Positions 1 through 11,119 of a DNA stretch of 64,000 nt are shown here, piece by piece (position 1 is the first letter of the stretch; every line of letters starts with the position of its first letter). Source of the stretch: Telluria beijingensis (GTDB taxonomy: Bacteria > Pseudomonadota > Gammaproteobacteria > Burkholderiales > Burkholderiaceae_D). Where the stretch lies: NCBI RefSeq assembly GCF_030770395.1, contig NZ_CP132480.1:3491802-3555801 (forward strand), in the 5' to 3' direction. Under the pieces are notes generated by a model. The model searched no databases. It saw only the letters and a list, made by a program, of their open reading frames with translations, and was not told the DNA's origin. Position numbers and translations under genes: made by a program.

Positions 1-60
1 GAGCTGGCCAAGTTGCTGGCCGATGTGGTTGACGCACTGGGCGGCGAAGCCAAGGCGTAA
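1..60 (+). CDS. 3' end of an unidentified gene, cut by the window edge
   Basis: Frame 1 is open from the first base to a TAA at 58-60 and encodes the last 19 residues of a protein (ends GGEAKA). The Leu/Ala-rich, helix-like tail is too short to assign a family. A strong hairpin follows within 25 bases, which supports this being a true gene end. The function is not determinable from what is visible. Confidence 0.5.
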   Translation, partial: ELAKLLADVVDALGGEAKA

Positions 61-84
61 TCCGTTTACCCCTGGTGCGATGTT

Positions 85-114
85 GTGGGGTGGACGGCTC
101 GCCGTCCACCCCAC
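85..114. terminator. Bidirectional hairpin terminator between convergent genes
   Basis: A perfect 13-bp stem (GTGGGGTGGACGG / CCGTCCACCCCAC) closes a CTCG loop. It lies between the stop of the partial plus-strand gene (60) and the stop of the minus-strand catalase (124). A T-rich stretch (TATTATTTT) follows on the plus strand. It could also be a copy of a dispersed palindromic repeat. Confidence 0.6.
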
Positions 115-123
115 GTGGTCGTA

Positions 124-1755
124 TTATTTTGCGGCTGCGACTTCTTCGCTGGTGGCCGGTTCCGTCTTCCGACCCGCATCCCCACCATTCTCCAGCTCTC
201 CGCTGGTATACGTCGCCCCCTGCCGATCCTCATGCGGCGCCGGCCGGTTCGGCAACGGCGGCAGCGCCTTCGCCTTCTCCAGGTCAATCCCGGCGATCTC
301 CGCCACGCGGCGGCCGTAATCCTCGTCGCAATGCCACAGATGCCACACCATGCGTAGCTGGATCGGTTCCGGGCACTGTTTCAGGTCGCCCCCGACGTTG
401 TTGACCAGGTCGTCGCGCTCCCAATCCTCGAAGGTCCGATAACGCGCGCCAGCCTGCTTGTAATCGTCGCGCGTAGTCGTGGTCTGGTAGCGGCCCAGGT
501 GGCCTTCGACCCACGGCCGGTATTCGTAACCCGGCGTATCGGCCTCCTGGTAGCCACCGACCAGGCTCGGCTCGTAGTTGATGTGCTTGTTCTCGCCATC
601 GCCATCCACATAGAACGTCATCTGGCCGTCGCGCTGGTTGGTTTGGGCCTTGGCTTTTTCTTGTGGTGCGTTGATTGGCAATTGCAGGTAGTTCGGCCCC
701 ACGCGGTAGCGCTGGGTGTCCGAATACGATAGCGTCCGCCCCTGCAGCATCTTGTCGTCCGAGAAGTCGACGCCGTCGACCAGCACGCCGGTACCGAAGG
801 CCGACTGCTCGGTTTCGGCGAACACATTGTCCGGGTTCTTGTTCAGCACCATGCGGCCCACCGGCAGCAGCGGGAACTGGTCTTCGGGCCAGCGCTTGGT
901 ATCGTCGAGCGGGTCGAAATCGAGCTCGGGATGCGGGCCGTCGGCCATGATCTGCACGCAGAATTCCCACTCGGGATAATCGCCGCGTTCGATCGCATCG
1001 TACAGGTCGCGCGTGGCGTGGCTGGTGTCGCGGCCCTGGATCTCGGCGGCCTGTTGCGCCGTCAGGTTGCGTACCCCCTGCCTGGGCTGCCAGTGGAATT
1101 TGACCAGGTGGGCAATGCCCTTGTCGTTGACCAGTTTATAGGTGTTGACGCCCGAGCCTTCCATCTGGCGATAGTTGGCAGGAATGCCCCATGGGCTCTT
1201 GACCCAGGTGACCATGTGCAGCGCTTCGGGATGGCTACAGATGAAGTCGTAGAAGCGCCATGGCTCTTGCTGGTTGGTGACGGGATCGGGTTTGAAGGCG
1301 TGGATCATGTCCGGGAACTTGATCGCATCGCGGATGAAGAACACCTTGAGGTTATTGCCCACCAAATCCCAGTTGCCATCGACGGTCTTCAGCTTGACCG
1401 CGAAGCCGCGCGGATCGCGTGCGGTTTCAGGCGATTCCTTGGCGCCGATCACGGTCGAGAAGCGAACGAATACCGGGGTCTGCACACCGGTCTCGTTGAG
1501 CACGCGCGCACAGGTATATTTGCAGGCCGGTTCGTCGCCGATCTTGCCGTAGGCTTCGAAGTAGCCGTGGGCGCCGGTGCCGCGCGCATGCACGACGCGC
1601 TCGGGGATGCGTTCGCGGTCGAAGTGGGTGATCTTCTCGATGAACTGGTAGTTCTCGAGCGTGGCCGGACCACGTTCGCCGACCGAGCGCAGGGACTGGT
1701 TATCGCGGACTGGATGGCCTTGCCGGGTGGTTAGCGTGGGACGCTGTTCGCTCAT
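124..1755 (-). CDS. Monofunctional haem catalase
   Basis: Catalase (2 H2O2 to O2 and 2 H2O), a cytoplasmic haem enzyme of oxidative-stress defence. The 543-residue product has the complete small-subunit catalase layout. The distal His56 lies in [14 protein letters not shown]. The RFSTVIG segment follows, then the catalytic Asn in VGNN (about 134-135) and [11 protein letters not shown]. The proximal haem ligand Tyr344 lies in the signature [12 protein letters not shown]. The length is slightly above the roughly 480-500 of the family because of an acidic, poorly conserved C-terminal tail (from about 515). The start is supported by AAAGGAGA six bases upstream of ATG. The gene stands alone, facing a hairpin at its 3' end. 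A clade or kat symbol cannot be fixed by eye. Confidence 0.96.
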   Translation of the reverse strand: MSEQRPTLTTRQGHPVRDNQSLRSVGERGPATLENYQFIEKITHFDRERIPERVVHARGTGAHGYFEAYGKIGDEPACKYTCARVLNETGVQTPVFVRFSTVIGAKESPETARDPRGFAVKLKTVDGNWDLVGNNLKVFFIRDAIKFPDMIHAFKPDPVTNQQEPWRFYDFICSHPEALHMVTWVKSPWGIPANYRQMEGSGVNTYKLVNDKGIAHLVKFHWQPRQGVRNLTAQQAAEIQGRDTSHATRDLYDAIERGDYPEWEFCVQIMADGPHPELDFDPLDDTKRWPEDQFPLLPVGRMVLNKNPDNVFAETEQSAFGTGVLVDGVDFSDDKMLQGRTLSYSDTQRYRVGPNYLQLPINAPQEKAKAQTNQRDGQMTFYVDGDGENKHINYEPSLVGGYQEADTPGYEYRPWVEGHLGRYQTTTTRDDYKQAGARYRTFEDWERDDLVNNVGGDLKQCPEPIQLRMVWHLWHCDEDYGRRVAEIAGIDLEKAKALPPLPNRPAPHEDRQGATYTSGELENGGDAGRKTEPATSEEVAAAK

Positions 1756-1869
1756 GGCTTTCTCCTTTGAAGCGGTGTCAGAGAAAGCCAGTATAGAAAG
1801 TCGGGCAGCAAGGCAGCGCGCGGCTGCCTTCGCTTTTAATCCTTATCAAAAGGACCGTGGAACTATCGC

Positions 1870-2355
1870 TTACAGCTGCTGGAACACGCCTTCGCTGCGG
1901 TTCTTGGTCACGTTATCCCATGGGAAAACCTGGCCATTCATGGCGACGTAGACGCCGGCCGGCAAGGCCTGCGCCACGCCGCAGGCAAAGCCCAGGTTGA
2001 ACAGCGCGTCCGAGTTGGTAATGGAATACGGGATCATGGCGCCGGTCAGCACGATGGTCTGGTCGAGCTTGGCGGCGCCGAGGACGGCGGCCGTCTCGCG
2101 CATGGTGTCGGTGCCGTGGACGATCACGATCGCCTTCTCGCTGGCGGCCTTGCAGGTGGCCAGCACGCGCTCGCGGTCGGCGTCCTGCATGTCGAGCGAA
2201 TCGAGCAGCGGCAGCACGTCGAGCGCGACCGGCACCGTCATGCGGCTGCGCTTGATCACCTCTGGCAAATGGCTTTCAGCAAAGCCAAGCACGCCGTTCA
2301 ATTCATTGTAATGCTTGTCGAAAGTGCCACCGGTGGCGATGAGTCGCAAAGTCAT
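1870..2355 (-). CDS. Short, single-domain asparaginase-family protein
   Basis: The 161-residue product matches only the N-terminal domain of bacterial L-asparaginases. It has the nucleophile motif TGGTFD at residues 8-13 and the second catalytic motif HGTDTM at about 79-84, followed by VLTGAMIPY. Normal L-asparaginases are about 330 residues with a C-terminal domain completing the dimer site; that domain is absent. Only 114 bases separate the stop from the catalase start, so no decayed remainder can lie there. Short asparaginase-domain proteins of this size are known in proteobacteria, so this is probably an intact family member rather than a truncation. L-asparagine hydrolysis is inferred from the two Thr motifs only. 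The start has no strong Shine-Dalgarno sequence. Confidence 0.8.
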   Translation of the reverse strand: MTLRLIATGGTFDKHYNELNGVLGFAESHLPEVIKRSRMTVPVALDVLPLLDSLDMQDADRERVLATCKAASEKAIVIVHGTDTMRETAAVLGAAKLDQTIVLTGAMIPYSITNSDALFNLGFACGVAQALPAGVYVAMNGQVFPWDNVTKNRSEGVFQQL

Positions 2356-2491
2356 GTTGGTTTATCCACTCGCAGAAAAAAGGTGCGTCATGATAGCCGC
2401 AAACGGTAGTGTATCCGACCCTGAAGCGCTAGAATCGTCCGGATTGGATGAGTACACCGATCGTTTTCCTTCCCTCTCTTTTCCCCTGACC

Positions 2492-3247
2492 ATGAAAGCA
2501 GTCGCACCCGGCACCGTCATCTTCCACCGTCATCGCGGCTATGGCGTGATCACCCACGTCAACCTGCTCACCGGCTGGATCTCGGCGCGTTTCAACGACG
2601 AGGCGCGCGCGCTCGACCTGAACCTGTCGAGCGACGAAGTGCAGCATGCCGACGGCGAACCGATCCTGTTCCGGCGCGCGCCGCCAGACCGCATGCCGCA
2701 TGCGCGCCTGATGGCCGTGGTCCGTGCATTGCACGAGGCCGGCTACCAGAAGCTGTACCTGTATTCGTGGCCCAAGCCGTCCGGCCTGCACTGGCGCTGG
2801 CATCTGTTCACCGGGCCGCGCAACTGGATGCAGCGCACCTGGCGCGAAGGCTGGTATGGCTCGGGCGCCGACTACAACAACAATCCCGTGATGGGCTGGG
2901 GCGACGTGCCCGGCGCTACTACCGATGAACTGATCCACGCGCTGGCGAAATTCGATCCGCAGGGATTGGCGCAGGCGCTGGGCCGCGACGAAGACCATAC
3001 CGCCTGGTTCGCGCAAGCCTGCGAGCTGCTGCTGCCGGGCTATATGTACAGCCTCAATATGGAACGTCCCGCGGGCGGCGGCCTGGTCGAAGCGCCGCCG
3101 GTGCCGATCGTGCCGGTGCGCGCCGGCCTCAAGCCTTATACGGGCCGCGACATCGGCTGGCCGCCGGGCTGGGCCGGGCTCTGGACCGGCACCCATGTGA
3201 TGCCGGCGCCAAAGGTCAATCTCACGGGCGAGCCCGAGCTGCGCTGA
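2492..3247 (+). CDS. Hypothetical protein, 251 residues
   Basis: The reading frame is open further upstream, but the most plausible start is the ATG at 2492 (MKAVAPGTVIFHRHRGYG), because the segment before it looks like untranslated sequence and overlaps the divergent asparaginase gene. The N-terminus (GTVIFHRHRGYGVITHVN, then WISARFNDEAR) resembles a small SH3/Tudor-like barrel of the kind in RNA-polymerase-interacting domains; that is only a resemblance. The rest is Trp/Tyr-rich (LHWRWHLFTGPRNWMQRTWREGWYGSG) with no signal peptide or membrane segment, so it is probably cytoplasmic. I do not recognise the family. It converges with the next gene, six bases away. Confidence 0.7.
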   Translation: MKAVAPGTVIFHRHRGYGVITHVNLLTGWISARFNDEARALDLNLSSDEVQHADGEPILFRRAPPDRMPHARLMAVVRALHEAGYQKLYLYSWPKPSGLHWRWHLFTGPRNWMQRTWREGWYGSGADYNNNPVMGWGDVPGATTDELIHALAKFDPQGLAQALGRDEDHTAWFAQACELLLPGYMYSLNMERPAGGGLVEAPPVPIVPVRAGLKPYTGRDIGWPPGWAGLWTGTHVMPAPKVNLTGEPELR

Positions 3248-3253
3248 AATCGT

Positions 3254-4258
3254 TCAGCGCTTGCCCAGCGCTTCCGGATTGAGGATATTGCTCGGTTCGC
3301 CTTGCGCGAACTTCACGATGTTCGCGAACGCCGCCTGGAAATAAATTTTGTAGCTGTCTTTTTCGACATAGCCCAGGTGCGGGGTCGCCAGCACGGTCGG
3401 GATGCGCAGCAGGGGCGCATCCTGGGCCAGGGGTTCGCTGGTGAACACGTCCAGCGCCGCGGTGCCGGGGCGACCTTGTTTCAAGGCTTGCTCGAGCGCG
3501 CCCTCCGCCACCAGTTCGGCGCGGCTGGTGTTGACGAAGAGCGCGTCCGGCTTCATGCGCGCCAGGTCGCTGGCGGTGACGATGCCGCGCGTCGATTCGG
3601 CCAGCCGCAGGTGCAGGCTCAACACGTCGGCCTGTTCGAACAGCGCGTCGCGCGAGGACGCCGCCTCGAAGCCGTCGGCAATCGCTGCCGCGCGGCTGGC
3701 CTCGCTGCCCCAGACCAGTACACGCATCCCGAAGGCGCGCGCATAGCCGGCCACCAGCTTGCCGATCTTGCCGTAGCTCCAGAGGGCAAGGGTACGACCG
3801 TGCAAGACCCGTCCGACACCGTTCAGCACGGGATTGACCGACGCCGTCTGCCACAAGCCATCTTTCAGATTATTTGCATAGGGCACGATCTTGCGGCTGG
3901 CCGCCATGATCAGGGCCCAGGTCAGCTCGGCCGGCGCAATCGGCGAGCCGACGCCCTCGGCAATGGCGATGCCGTGTCCGGTCGCGGCGGCCACGTCGAT
4001 ATGGCCGCTGACCTTGCCCGTCTGCGAAATCAGCTTCAGGTTCGGCAGCTTGCCCAATAAACTGGCGGGAAAGGCGGTGCGTTCGCGGATCAGCACCAGG
4101 GCGTCGAATGGCGCCAGGCGAATCGCCAACTGGCCGAGTCCACGGGTGGAATTCTGGAAGACCTTGACCTCATGGCCGTCGAGCAGTCGGAAGCAGTCAA
4201 GACTGCGCACGGCGTCCTGATAATCGTCAAGAATCGCGATTTTCATCGGTGTTGTCAC
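3254..4258 (-). CDS. D-2-hydroxyacid dehydrogenase family protein
   Basis: An NAD(P)-dependent 2-hydroxyacid dehydrogenase of the D-isomer-specific family, 334 residues, cytoplasmic. The catalytic triad of the family is visible: Arg in NTSRAEL, Glu in DVFTSEPL and His in TPHLGYV. The nucleotide-binding turn reads WSYGKIGKLVAGYARAFG, where the usual first Gly of GxGxxG is replaced by Ser-Tyr-Gly. The substrate (glycerate, lactate, phosphoglycerate, 2-ketoaldonate) cannot be told from sequence. The start ATG at 4258 gives MTTPMKIAILDDYQD; the internal MKIAIL four codons later is an alternative. It is convergent with the hypothetical gene upstream of it in the window. Confidence 0.88.
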   Translation of the reverse strand: MTTPMKIAILDDYQDAVRSLDCFRLLDGHEVKVFQNSTRGLGQLAIRLAPFDALVLIRERTAFPASLLGKLPNLKLISQTGKVSGHIDVAAATGHGIAIAEGVGSPIAPAELTWALIMAASRKIVPYANNLKDGLWQTASVNPVLNGVGRVLHGRTLALWSYGKIGKLVAGYARAFGMRVLVWGSEASRAAAIADGFEAASSRDALFEQADVLSLHLRLAESTRGIVTASDLARMKPDALFVNTSRAELVAEGALEQALKQGRPGTAALDVFTSEPLAQDAPLLRIPTVLATPHLGYVEKDSYKIYFQAAFANIVKFAQGEPSNILNPEALGKR

Positions 4259-4606
4259 AGTTATATCAATTAAACGTAAACAAATAACACGATAGGGCAG
4301 ATGCCCAAATAGCCTACTACATTACTAGGGTATTTCTCCTACTTTTTTGTAATAGAAGAGCCCGAAATGCGGTTTTACGGGTGTACAATCGGCGCAGAAC
4401 TTAAGGGAATGACACGTATCCAACGGTGCTCATGAGTCGCACCGATCAGCCTTGCCAGAGGCTGCCGACCCGACCGCTGATCCATCGCGATCCTGACGCC
4501 ATACCGCTTGCCCACCGTCGATCCCGACCGCAGGGCGCCCCGGCCAACCGACGATCCAGACCAGCGATCCACCCGAATTCTTAATTGGCATTTGGAGGTA
4601 TCCCCC
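4259..4606. other. Intergenic region upstream of pckG
   Basis: 348 bases between divergent genes. The left half is AT-rich. TGTACAAT at 4381-4388 could be a -10 element for pckG, but I see no convincing -35 element. A small GGGCAGATGCCC palindrome lies near 4294. The right half is GC-rich without an open frame I would defend. No RNA family recognised. Confidence 0.4.
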
Positions 4607-6472
4607 ATGAACCAGCCCGTGATGGGCGGCGTCGCCGCACTGAACGTTCCAGCTTACATCAAACACCAAAAGCTCATCAATTGGGTGGCAGAAATTGCCG
4701 CCCTGACCAAGCCTGACAGCATCTACTGGTGCGACGGCTCGGAAGAAGAGTACGACCGCCTGTGCGCACAGATGGTCGAAGCGGGCACGATGAAGAAGCT
4801 CAATCCGGCCAAGCGTCCGAACTCCTACCTGGCCTGGTCCGATCCGTCGGACGTGGCGCGCGTCGAAGACCGCACTTTCATCTGCTCGACCACCAAGGAG
4901 CAGGCCGGCCCGACCAATAACTGGATGGAGCCGGCCGAGATGCGCCGCACCCTGCACGGCCTGTTCGATGGCTGCATGGCCGGCCGTACCCTGTACGTGG
5001 TGCCGTTCTCGATGGGCCCACTGGGCTCGCCGATCGCCCATATCGGTGTGGAACTGTCCGATTCGCCTTATGTGGCGGTGAACATGCGCATCATGACGCG
5101 CATGGGCAAGGCCGTCTACGACGTGCTGGGCAGCGAGGGTGATTTCGTTCCCTGCGTGCACTCGGTGGGCGCGCCGCTGGCCACCGGCCAGCAAGACGTG
5201 GCCTGGCCATGCAATGCGACCAAGTACATCGTGCACTATCCTGAAACCCGCGAGATCTGGTCCTTCGGTTCGGGCTACGGCGGCAACGCGCTGCTGGGCA
5301 AGAAATGCTTCGCGCTGCGCATCGCTTCGAACATGGGTTACCAAGAGGCGCAGCAGGGCGGCACCGGCTGGCTGGCCGAGCACATGCTGATCCTGGGCGT
5401 CGAATCGCCGCAAGGCGACAAGCAGTACGTCGCGGCGGCTTTCCCTTCGGCCTGCGGCAAGACCAACTTCGCGATGCTGATTCCTCCCAAGGCCTTCGAT
5501 GGCTGGAAGGTGACCACCATCGGCGACGACATCGCCTGGATCAAGCCGGGCGCCGACGGCAAGCTGGTCGCGATCAACCCGGAAGCCGGCTATTTCGGCG
5601 TCGCCCCGGGCACCAATGAAAAGACCAATCCGAACTGCATGGCCTCGCTGCGCGAGAACGTGATCTTCACCAATGTGGCGCTGACCGACGACGGCGACGT
5701 GTGGTGGGAAGGCATGACGAAAGAAGCGCCGGCGCACCTGATCGACTGGCAGGGCAAGGACTGGACCCCGGCCTCCGGCACCAAGGCGGCCCATCCGAAC
5801 GCGCGCTTCACCGTGGCCGCCACCCAGAACCCGGTGATCGACCAGGCCTGGGACGACCCGGCCGGCGTGCCGATCTCGGCCTTCATTTTCGGTGGCCGCC
5901 GCTCGACCACGGTGCCGCTGGTGACCGAGGCGCGCGACTGGGTCGAAGGCGTCTACATGGCGGCCGCCATGGGTTCCGAAACCACCGCCGCCGCCGCCGG
6001 CCAGATGGGCGTGGTGCGCCGCGATCCGTTCGCGATGCTGCCGTTCATCGGCTACAACATGAGCGACTACTTCCAGCACTGGCTCGACCTGGGCAAGAAA
6101 GTGGCCGCGATCGATCCGGCCGTGCTGCCGAAGATCTTCTGCGTCAACTGGTTCCGCACCGACGACAAGGGCAGCTTCGTGTGGCCGGGCTACGGCGACA
6201 ATATGCGCGTGCTGAAGTGGATCCTGGACCGTTCGAATGGGGCGACCGGCGGCGTGGAACACCTGTTCGGCACCACGCCGAACTATGCCGACCTGAACTG
6301 GGAAGGCGTGGAGTTCAGCGAGCAGCAATTCAACCAGATCACCTCGATCGACAAGGATGCGTGGCGCGAAGAACTCAAGCTGCACACCGAGCTGTTCGAG
6401 AAACTGGCTTACCACCTGCCGCAAGAGCTGGTGGCGACGCGCGACAGGCTGGAAAAACAACTGGCCGCCTGA
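4607..6472 (+). CDS. pckG: Phosphoenolpyruvate carboxykinase (GTP)
   Basis: Converts oxaloacetate and GTP to phosphoenolpyruvate, GDP and CO2, the entry step of gluconeogenesis, in the cytoplasm. The 621-residue product has the length of the GTP-dependent class rather than the roughly 530 of the ATP class. It carries the signature [10 protein letters not shown] with the reactive Cys283 in the P-loop. It also has the [22 protein letters not shown] segment and a C-terminal half typical of the family ([34 protein letters not shown]). The frame is open further upstream, but TTGGAGGT six bases before the ATG at 4607 and the conserved N-terminus fix the start. The gene is monocistronic and ends in a strong terminator. 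The presence of PEPCK fits an organism living on acids and polysaccharide-derived carbon. Confidence 0.97.
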   Translation: MNQPVMGGVAALNVPAYIKHQKLINWVAEIAALTKPDSIYWCDGSEEEYDRLCAQMVEAGTMKKLNPAKRPNSYLAWSDPSDVARVEDRTFICSTTKEQAGPTNNWMEPAEMRRTLHGLFDGCMAGRTLYVVPFSMGPLGSPIAHIGVELSDSPYVAVNMRIMTRMGKAVYDVLGSEGDFVPCVHSVGAPLATGQQDVAWPCNATKYIVHYPETREIWSFGSGYGGNALLGKKCFALRIASNMGYQEAQQGGTGWLAEHMLILGVESPQGDKQYVAAAFPSACGKTNFAMLIPPKAFDGWKVTTIGDDIAWIKPGADGKLVAINPEAGYFGVAPGTNEKTNPNCMASLRENVIFTNVALTDDGDVWWEGMTKEAPAHLIDWQGKDWTPASGTKAAHPNARFTVAATQNPVIDQAWDDPAGVPISAFIFGGRRSTTVPLVTEARDWVEGVYMAAAMGSETTAAAAGQMGVVRRDPFAMLPFIGYNMSDYFQHWLDLGKKVAAIDPAVLPKIFCVNWFRTDDKGSFVWPGYGDNMRVLKWILDRSNGATGGVEHLFGTTPNYADLNWEGVEFSEQQFNQITSIDKDAWREELKLHTELFEKLAYHLPQELVATRDRLEKQLAA

Positions 6473-6527
6473 CAGGCCGGCCCGGAGTGGGGGAGAGAGC
6501 CGTCATCAAGACGGCCTTATAAAAAAG

Positions 6528-6560
6528 AACAGGGGCAACGCCGGTGGCGTTGCCCCTGTT
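6528..6560 (+). terminator. Intrinsic terminator of pckG
   Basis: A perfect 15-bp stem (AACAGGGGCAACGCC / GGCGTTGCCCCTGTT) with a GGT loop, followed by TTTA, 55 bases after the pckG stop. A-richness on the 5' side means it could also act for the minus strand. Confidence 0.9.
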
Positions 6561-6610
6561 TTATTCGGGCCGCTGCGCTCGCACATTACTTGTGGCCCGC
6601 TGCGGAAAAA

Positions 6611-6717
6611 CGTCGTTCCCGCGCAGGCGGGAACCTAAGTTTGTCAGCGTTGCGCCTACGATTAAAGCTACCGCTACGCCTGCAAAACTTGGGTTCTCGC
6701 CTGCGCGAGAACGACGT
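6611..6717. repeat. Long imperfect inverted repeat of CGTCGTTCCCGCG type
   Basis: The left arm (6611-6641, CGTCGTTCCCGCGCAGGCGG and on to AAGTT) is mirrored by the right arm (about 6685-6717, AACTTGGGTTCTCGCCTGCG and on to ACGACG) around a 43-base spacer. Each arm also contains its own short palindrome (CCCGC..GCGGG; CTCGCctGCGAG-like). This layout is that of the small dispersed intergenic elements (REP/MITE-like) common in beta- and gammaproteobacteria. It sits between convergent pckG and uvrA, a typical location. No second copy was seen in the window. Confidence 0.65.
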
Positions 6718-6758
6718 GCATACGCAACCGACCCGTTAGACAGGTGGGAGTTTCAGGC

Positions 6759-9608
<2,850 letters not shown>

Positions 9609-9715
9609 TAAGTTCGGCAGACTTTCTATCAGTTTTTGCGGGGCCGCATACGCCAACGTCGCGTTAGGCGGGCCAATCGGGGAGAACCCGTAAGTGTAGC
9701 GCGTTTTTGTTTCGG

Positions 9716-9731
9716 CTGTACATTTATCCAG
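9716..9731. promoter_or_regulatory. LexA (SOS) box between uvrA and ssb
   Basis: CTGTACATTTATCCAG fits CTG-N10-CAG with an AT-rich core and differs at few positions from the proteobacterial consensus CTGTATATATATACAG. It lies 108 bases upstream of the uvrA start in a divergent uvrA/ssb arrangement, the classic SOS-regulated layout in E. coli. It is closer to uvrA than to ssb. LexA itself is not in the window. Confidence 0.75.
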
Positions 9732-9749
9732 TAGTTGCTGTACCAAGGG

Positions 9750-9762
9750 TGCCAACTTGGCA
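9750..9762. promoter_or_regulatory. Palindrome TGCCAACTTGGCA in the uvrA-ssb intergenic region
   Basis: A perfect 6-bp inverted repeat around a single C, 18 bases from the LexA-like box. Further TTGGC/GCCAA half-sites occur close by (ACCAAGG at 9742 and TTTGGCAAG near 9770). It could be an operator or a short hairpin; no family-specific match is recognised. The rest of the 445-base uvrA-ssb gap shows no gene I would defend. Confidence 0.35.
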
Positions 9763-10053
9763 TACCACTTTGGCAAGCACCTGGCAGCCGGGTCTATGCT
9801 ATGTGGGCCAATCCTTTGGCGCTTCAATGACAAAGCGTTCAGAACTGGAAAATAATTTTCAGGGCGGTTATTTGTCTAACTTAATCGACAACGAAGCAGC
9901 CGATTCGATGCTATGCCTGGACTGACGCCAGCCAACAAAAAGGATTGCTGAAACCGGGTGCTGCCCCGCATAATAGTCAGCTGCAACACACCGTTCCCTG
10001 ACGACTAGAACCATGCAGAGTCAGGGCTTACCATACCCAGCAGGAGTAACATC

Positions 10054-10560
10054 ATGGCATCAGTCAACAAGGTCATCATCGTCGGCAACCTCGGCCGCGA
10101 TCCAGAAATTCGCTACATGCCGAGCGGCGACGCTATCGCGAACATCGCGGTCGCTACCTCGTATAAATCGAAAGACCGCAACACCGGCGAGCAGAAAGAG
10201 CTGACCGAGTGGCACCGCATTTCCTTCTTCGGCCGCCTGGCCGAAATCGTCGGCCAGTACCTCAAGAAAGGTTCGTCGGTCTACGTCGAAGGCCGCCTGC
10301 AGACCCGCAAGTACACCGACAAGGACGGCATCGAGCGCTACGCCACCGACATCATCGCTGAGAACATGCAAATGCTGGGCGGTCGCCAGGGCATGGGCGG
10401 CGGCGACAGCATGGGTGGCGGCATGGGCGGCGGCATGGACGACGACTATTCGGCCCCGCAACGTCCGGCGCCACGTCAGGCGCCACCGGCCCCAGCCGCG
10501 CGTCCGCAGCCGAAACCGGCGCCGAACTTCTCGGATATGGATGACGATATTCCATTCTGA
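10054..10560 (+). CDS. ssb: Single-stranded DNA-binding protein
   Basis: Binds and protects single-stranded DNA and recruits replication and repair partners. 168 residues: an OB-fold core (residues 1-110, [18 protein letters not shown], then [24 protein letters not shown]), a Gly/Met-rich then Pro/Ala-rich flexible linker (about 112-158) and the acidic interaction tip DMDDDIPF at the extreme C-terminus. The start is supported by AGGAG nine bases upstream. The linker contains a short MGGG-type repeat. The gene diverges from uvrA with an SOS-box match between them, and it ends in a clear terminator. Confidence 0.98.
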   Translation: MASVNKVIIVGNLGRDPEIRYMPSGDAIANIAVATSYKSKDRNTGEQKELTEWHRISFFGRLAEIVGQYLKKGSSVYVEGRLQTRKYTDKDGIERYATDIIAENMQMLGGRQGMGGGDSMGGGMGGGMDDDYSAPQRPAPRQAPPAPAARPQPKPAPNFSDMDDDIPF

Positions 10561-10577
10561 TAAGGCGGGTAATCGAT

Positions 10578-10608
10578 AAAAAGCCGAGGATCGCTTCCTC
10601 GGCTTTTT
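10578..10608 (+). terminator. Intrinsic terminator of ssb
   Basis: A 12-bp stem AAAAAGCCGAGG / CCTCGGCTTTTT closes an ATCGCTT loop. It runs into a T tract and begins 17 bases after the ssb stop. It may serve the convergent VOC gene as well. Confidence 0.92.
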
Positions 10609-10637
10609 TATTTGCAGATCGTCGTGTCAGGGGGCGC

Positions 10638-11021
10638 TTACGTGCCATTGATATTCAGAATATTTCCGTCCGGATCCTTCAGCCAGACGATCTTCATCTT
10701 GTCGGCAATATGGACATCGCCTTCGCGCCGCATGCCGTCCATATCGTAGTGCTCGAAGCGGGCGCCCTTGGCCTGCAGCGCGGCGACGATCTCACTGAAC
10801 TGGTCGCCGACATCCCAGGTGATGGCCGTGGCGCGATTGGTGCCAGCGTATTCCGACTGGTAGACCATGACACGGGTATTGCCGCTGCGGTAAATCAGTA
10901 CTTCGGGCATGTCTTCCCCAATATCGACCGGGGATAAGCCCAACACGTTCTCGTAGAACTCCTTCGCCGCAGCAATGTCGCGTACGCCGACTGTTGCGAT
11001 TGCATCCATATTCGTCAACAT
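10638..11021 (-). CDS. VOC-superfamily (glyoxalase/bleomycin-resistance fold) protein
   Basis: A 127-residue single-domain vicinal-oxygen-chelate protein. The N-terminal VGVRDIAAAKEFYENVLGLSP and the C-terminal VWLKDPDGNILNINGT are the typical paired beta-alpha-beta-beta-beta modules. Members include glyoxalase I, dioxygenases and antibiotic-binding proteins; the ligand cannot be assigned. The start at 11021 (MLTNMDAIATVGV) is preferred over the longer frame because GAGAGGC precedes it and the upstream residues are non-family. It is a single gene converging on ssb. Confidence 0.85.
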   Translation of the reverse strand: MLTNMDAIATVGVRDIAAAKEFYENVLGLSPVDIGEDMPEVLIYRSGNTRVMVYQSEYAGTNRATAITWDVGDQFSEIVAALQAKGARFEHYDMDGMRREGDVHIADKMKIVWLKDPDGNILNINGT

Positions 11022-11119
11022 GATTGCCTCTCGCCTGGGTGCCAGTAGAGCGGATACGCTACTCCAAGGCGGATAGGCACAGCGCACGCCTCAGCGCGCC
11101 GTTCGCCGGCAATAGAGGC

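Noticed and set aside
1756..1869. A remnant of the missing C-terminal asparaginase domain downstream of the short gene
   Set aside because: The 114-base gap is too short, and its translation in the asparaginase direction shows no asparaginase motifs.
9707..9925. A 72-codon plus-strand open frame between uvrA and ssb
   Set aside because: It runs through the LexA-like box and palindromes, has no ribosome-binding site and no recognisable protein features.
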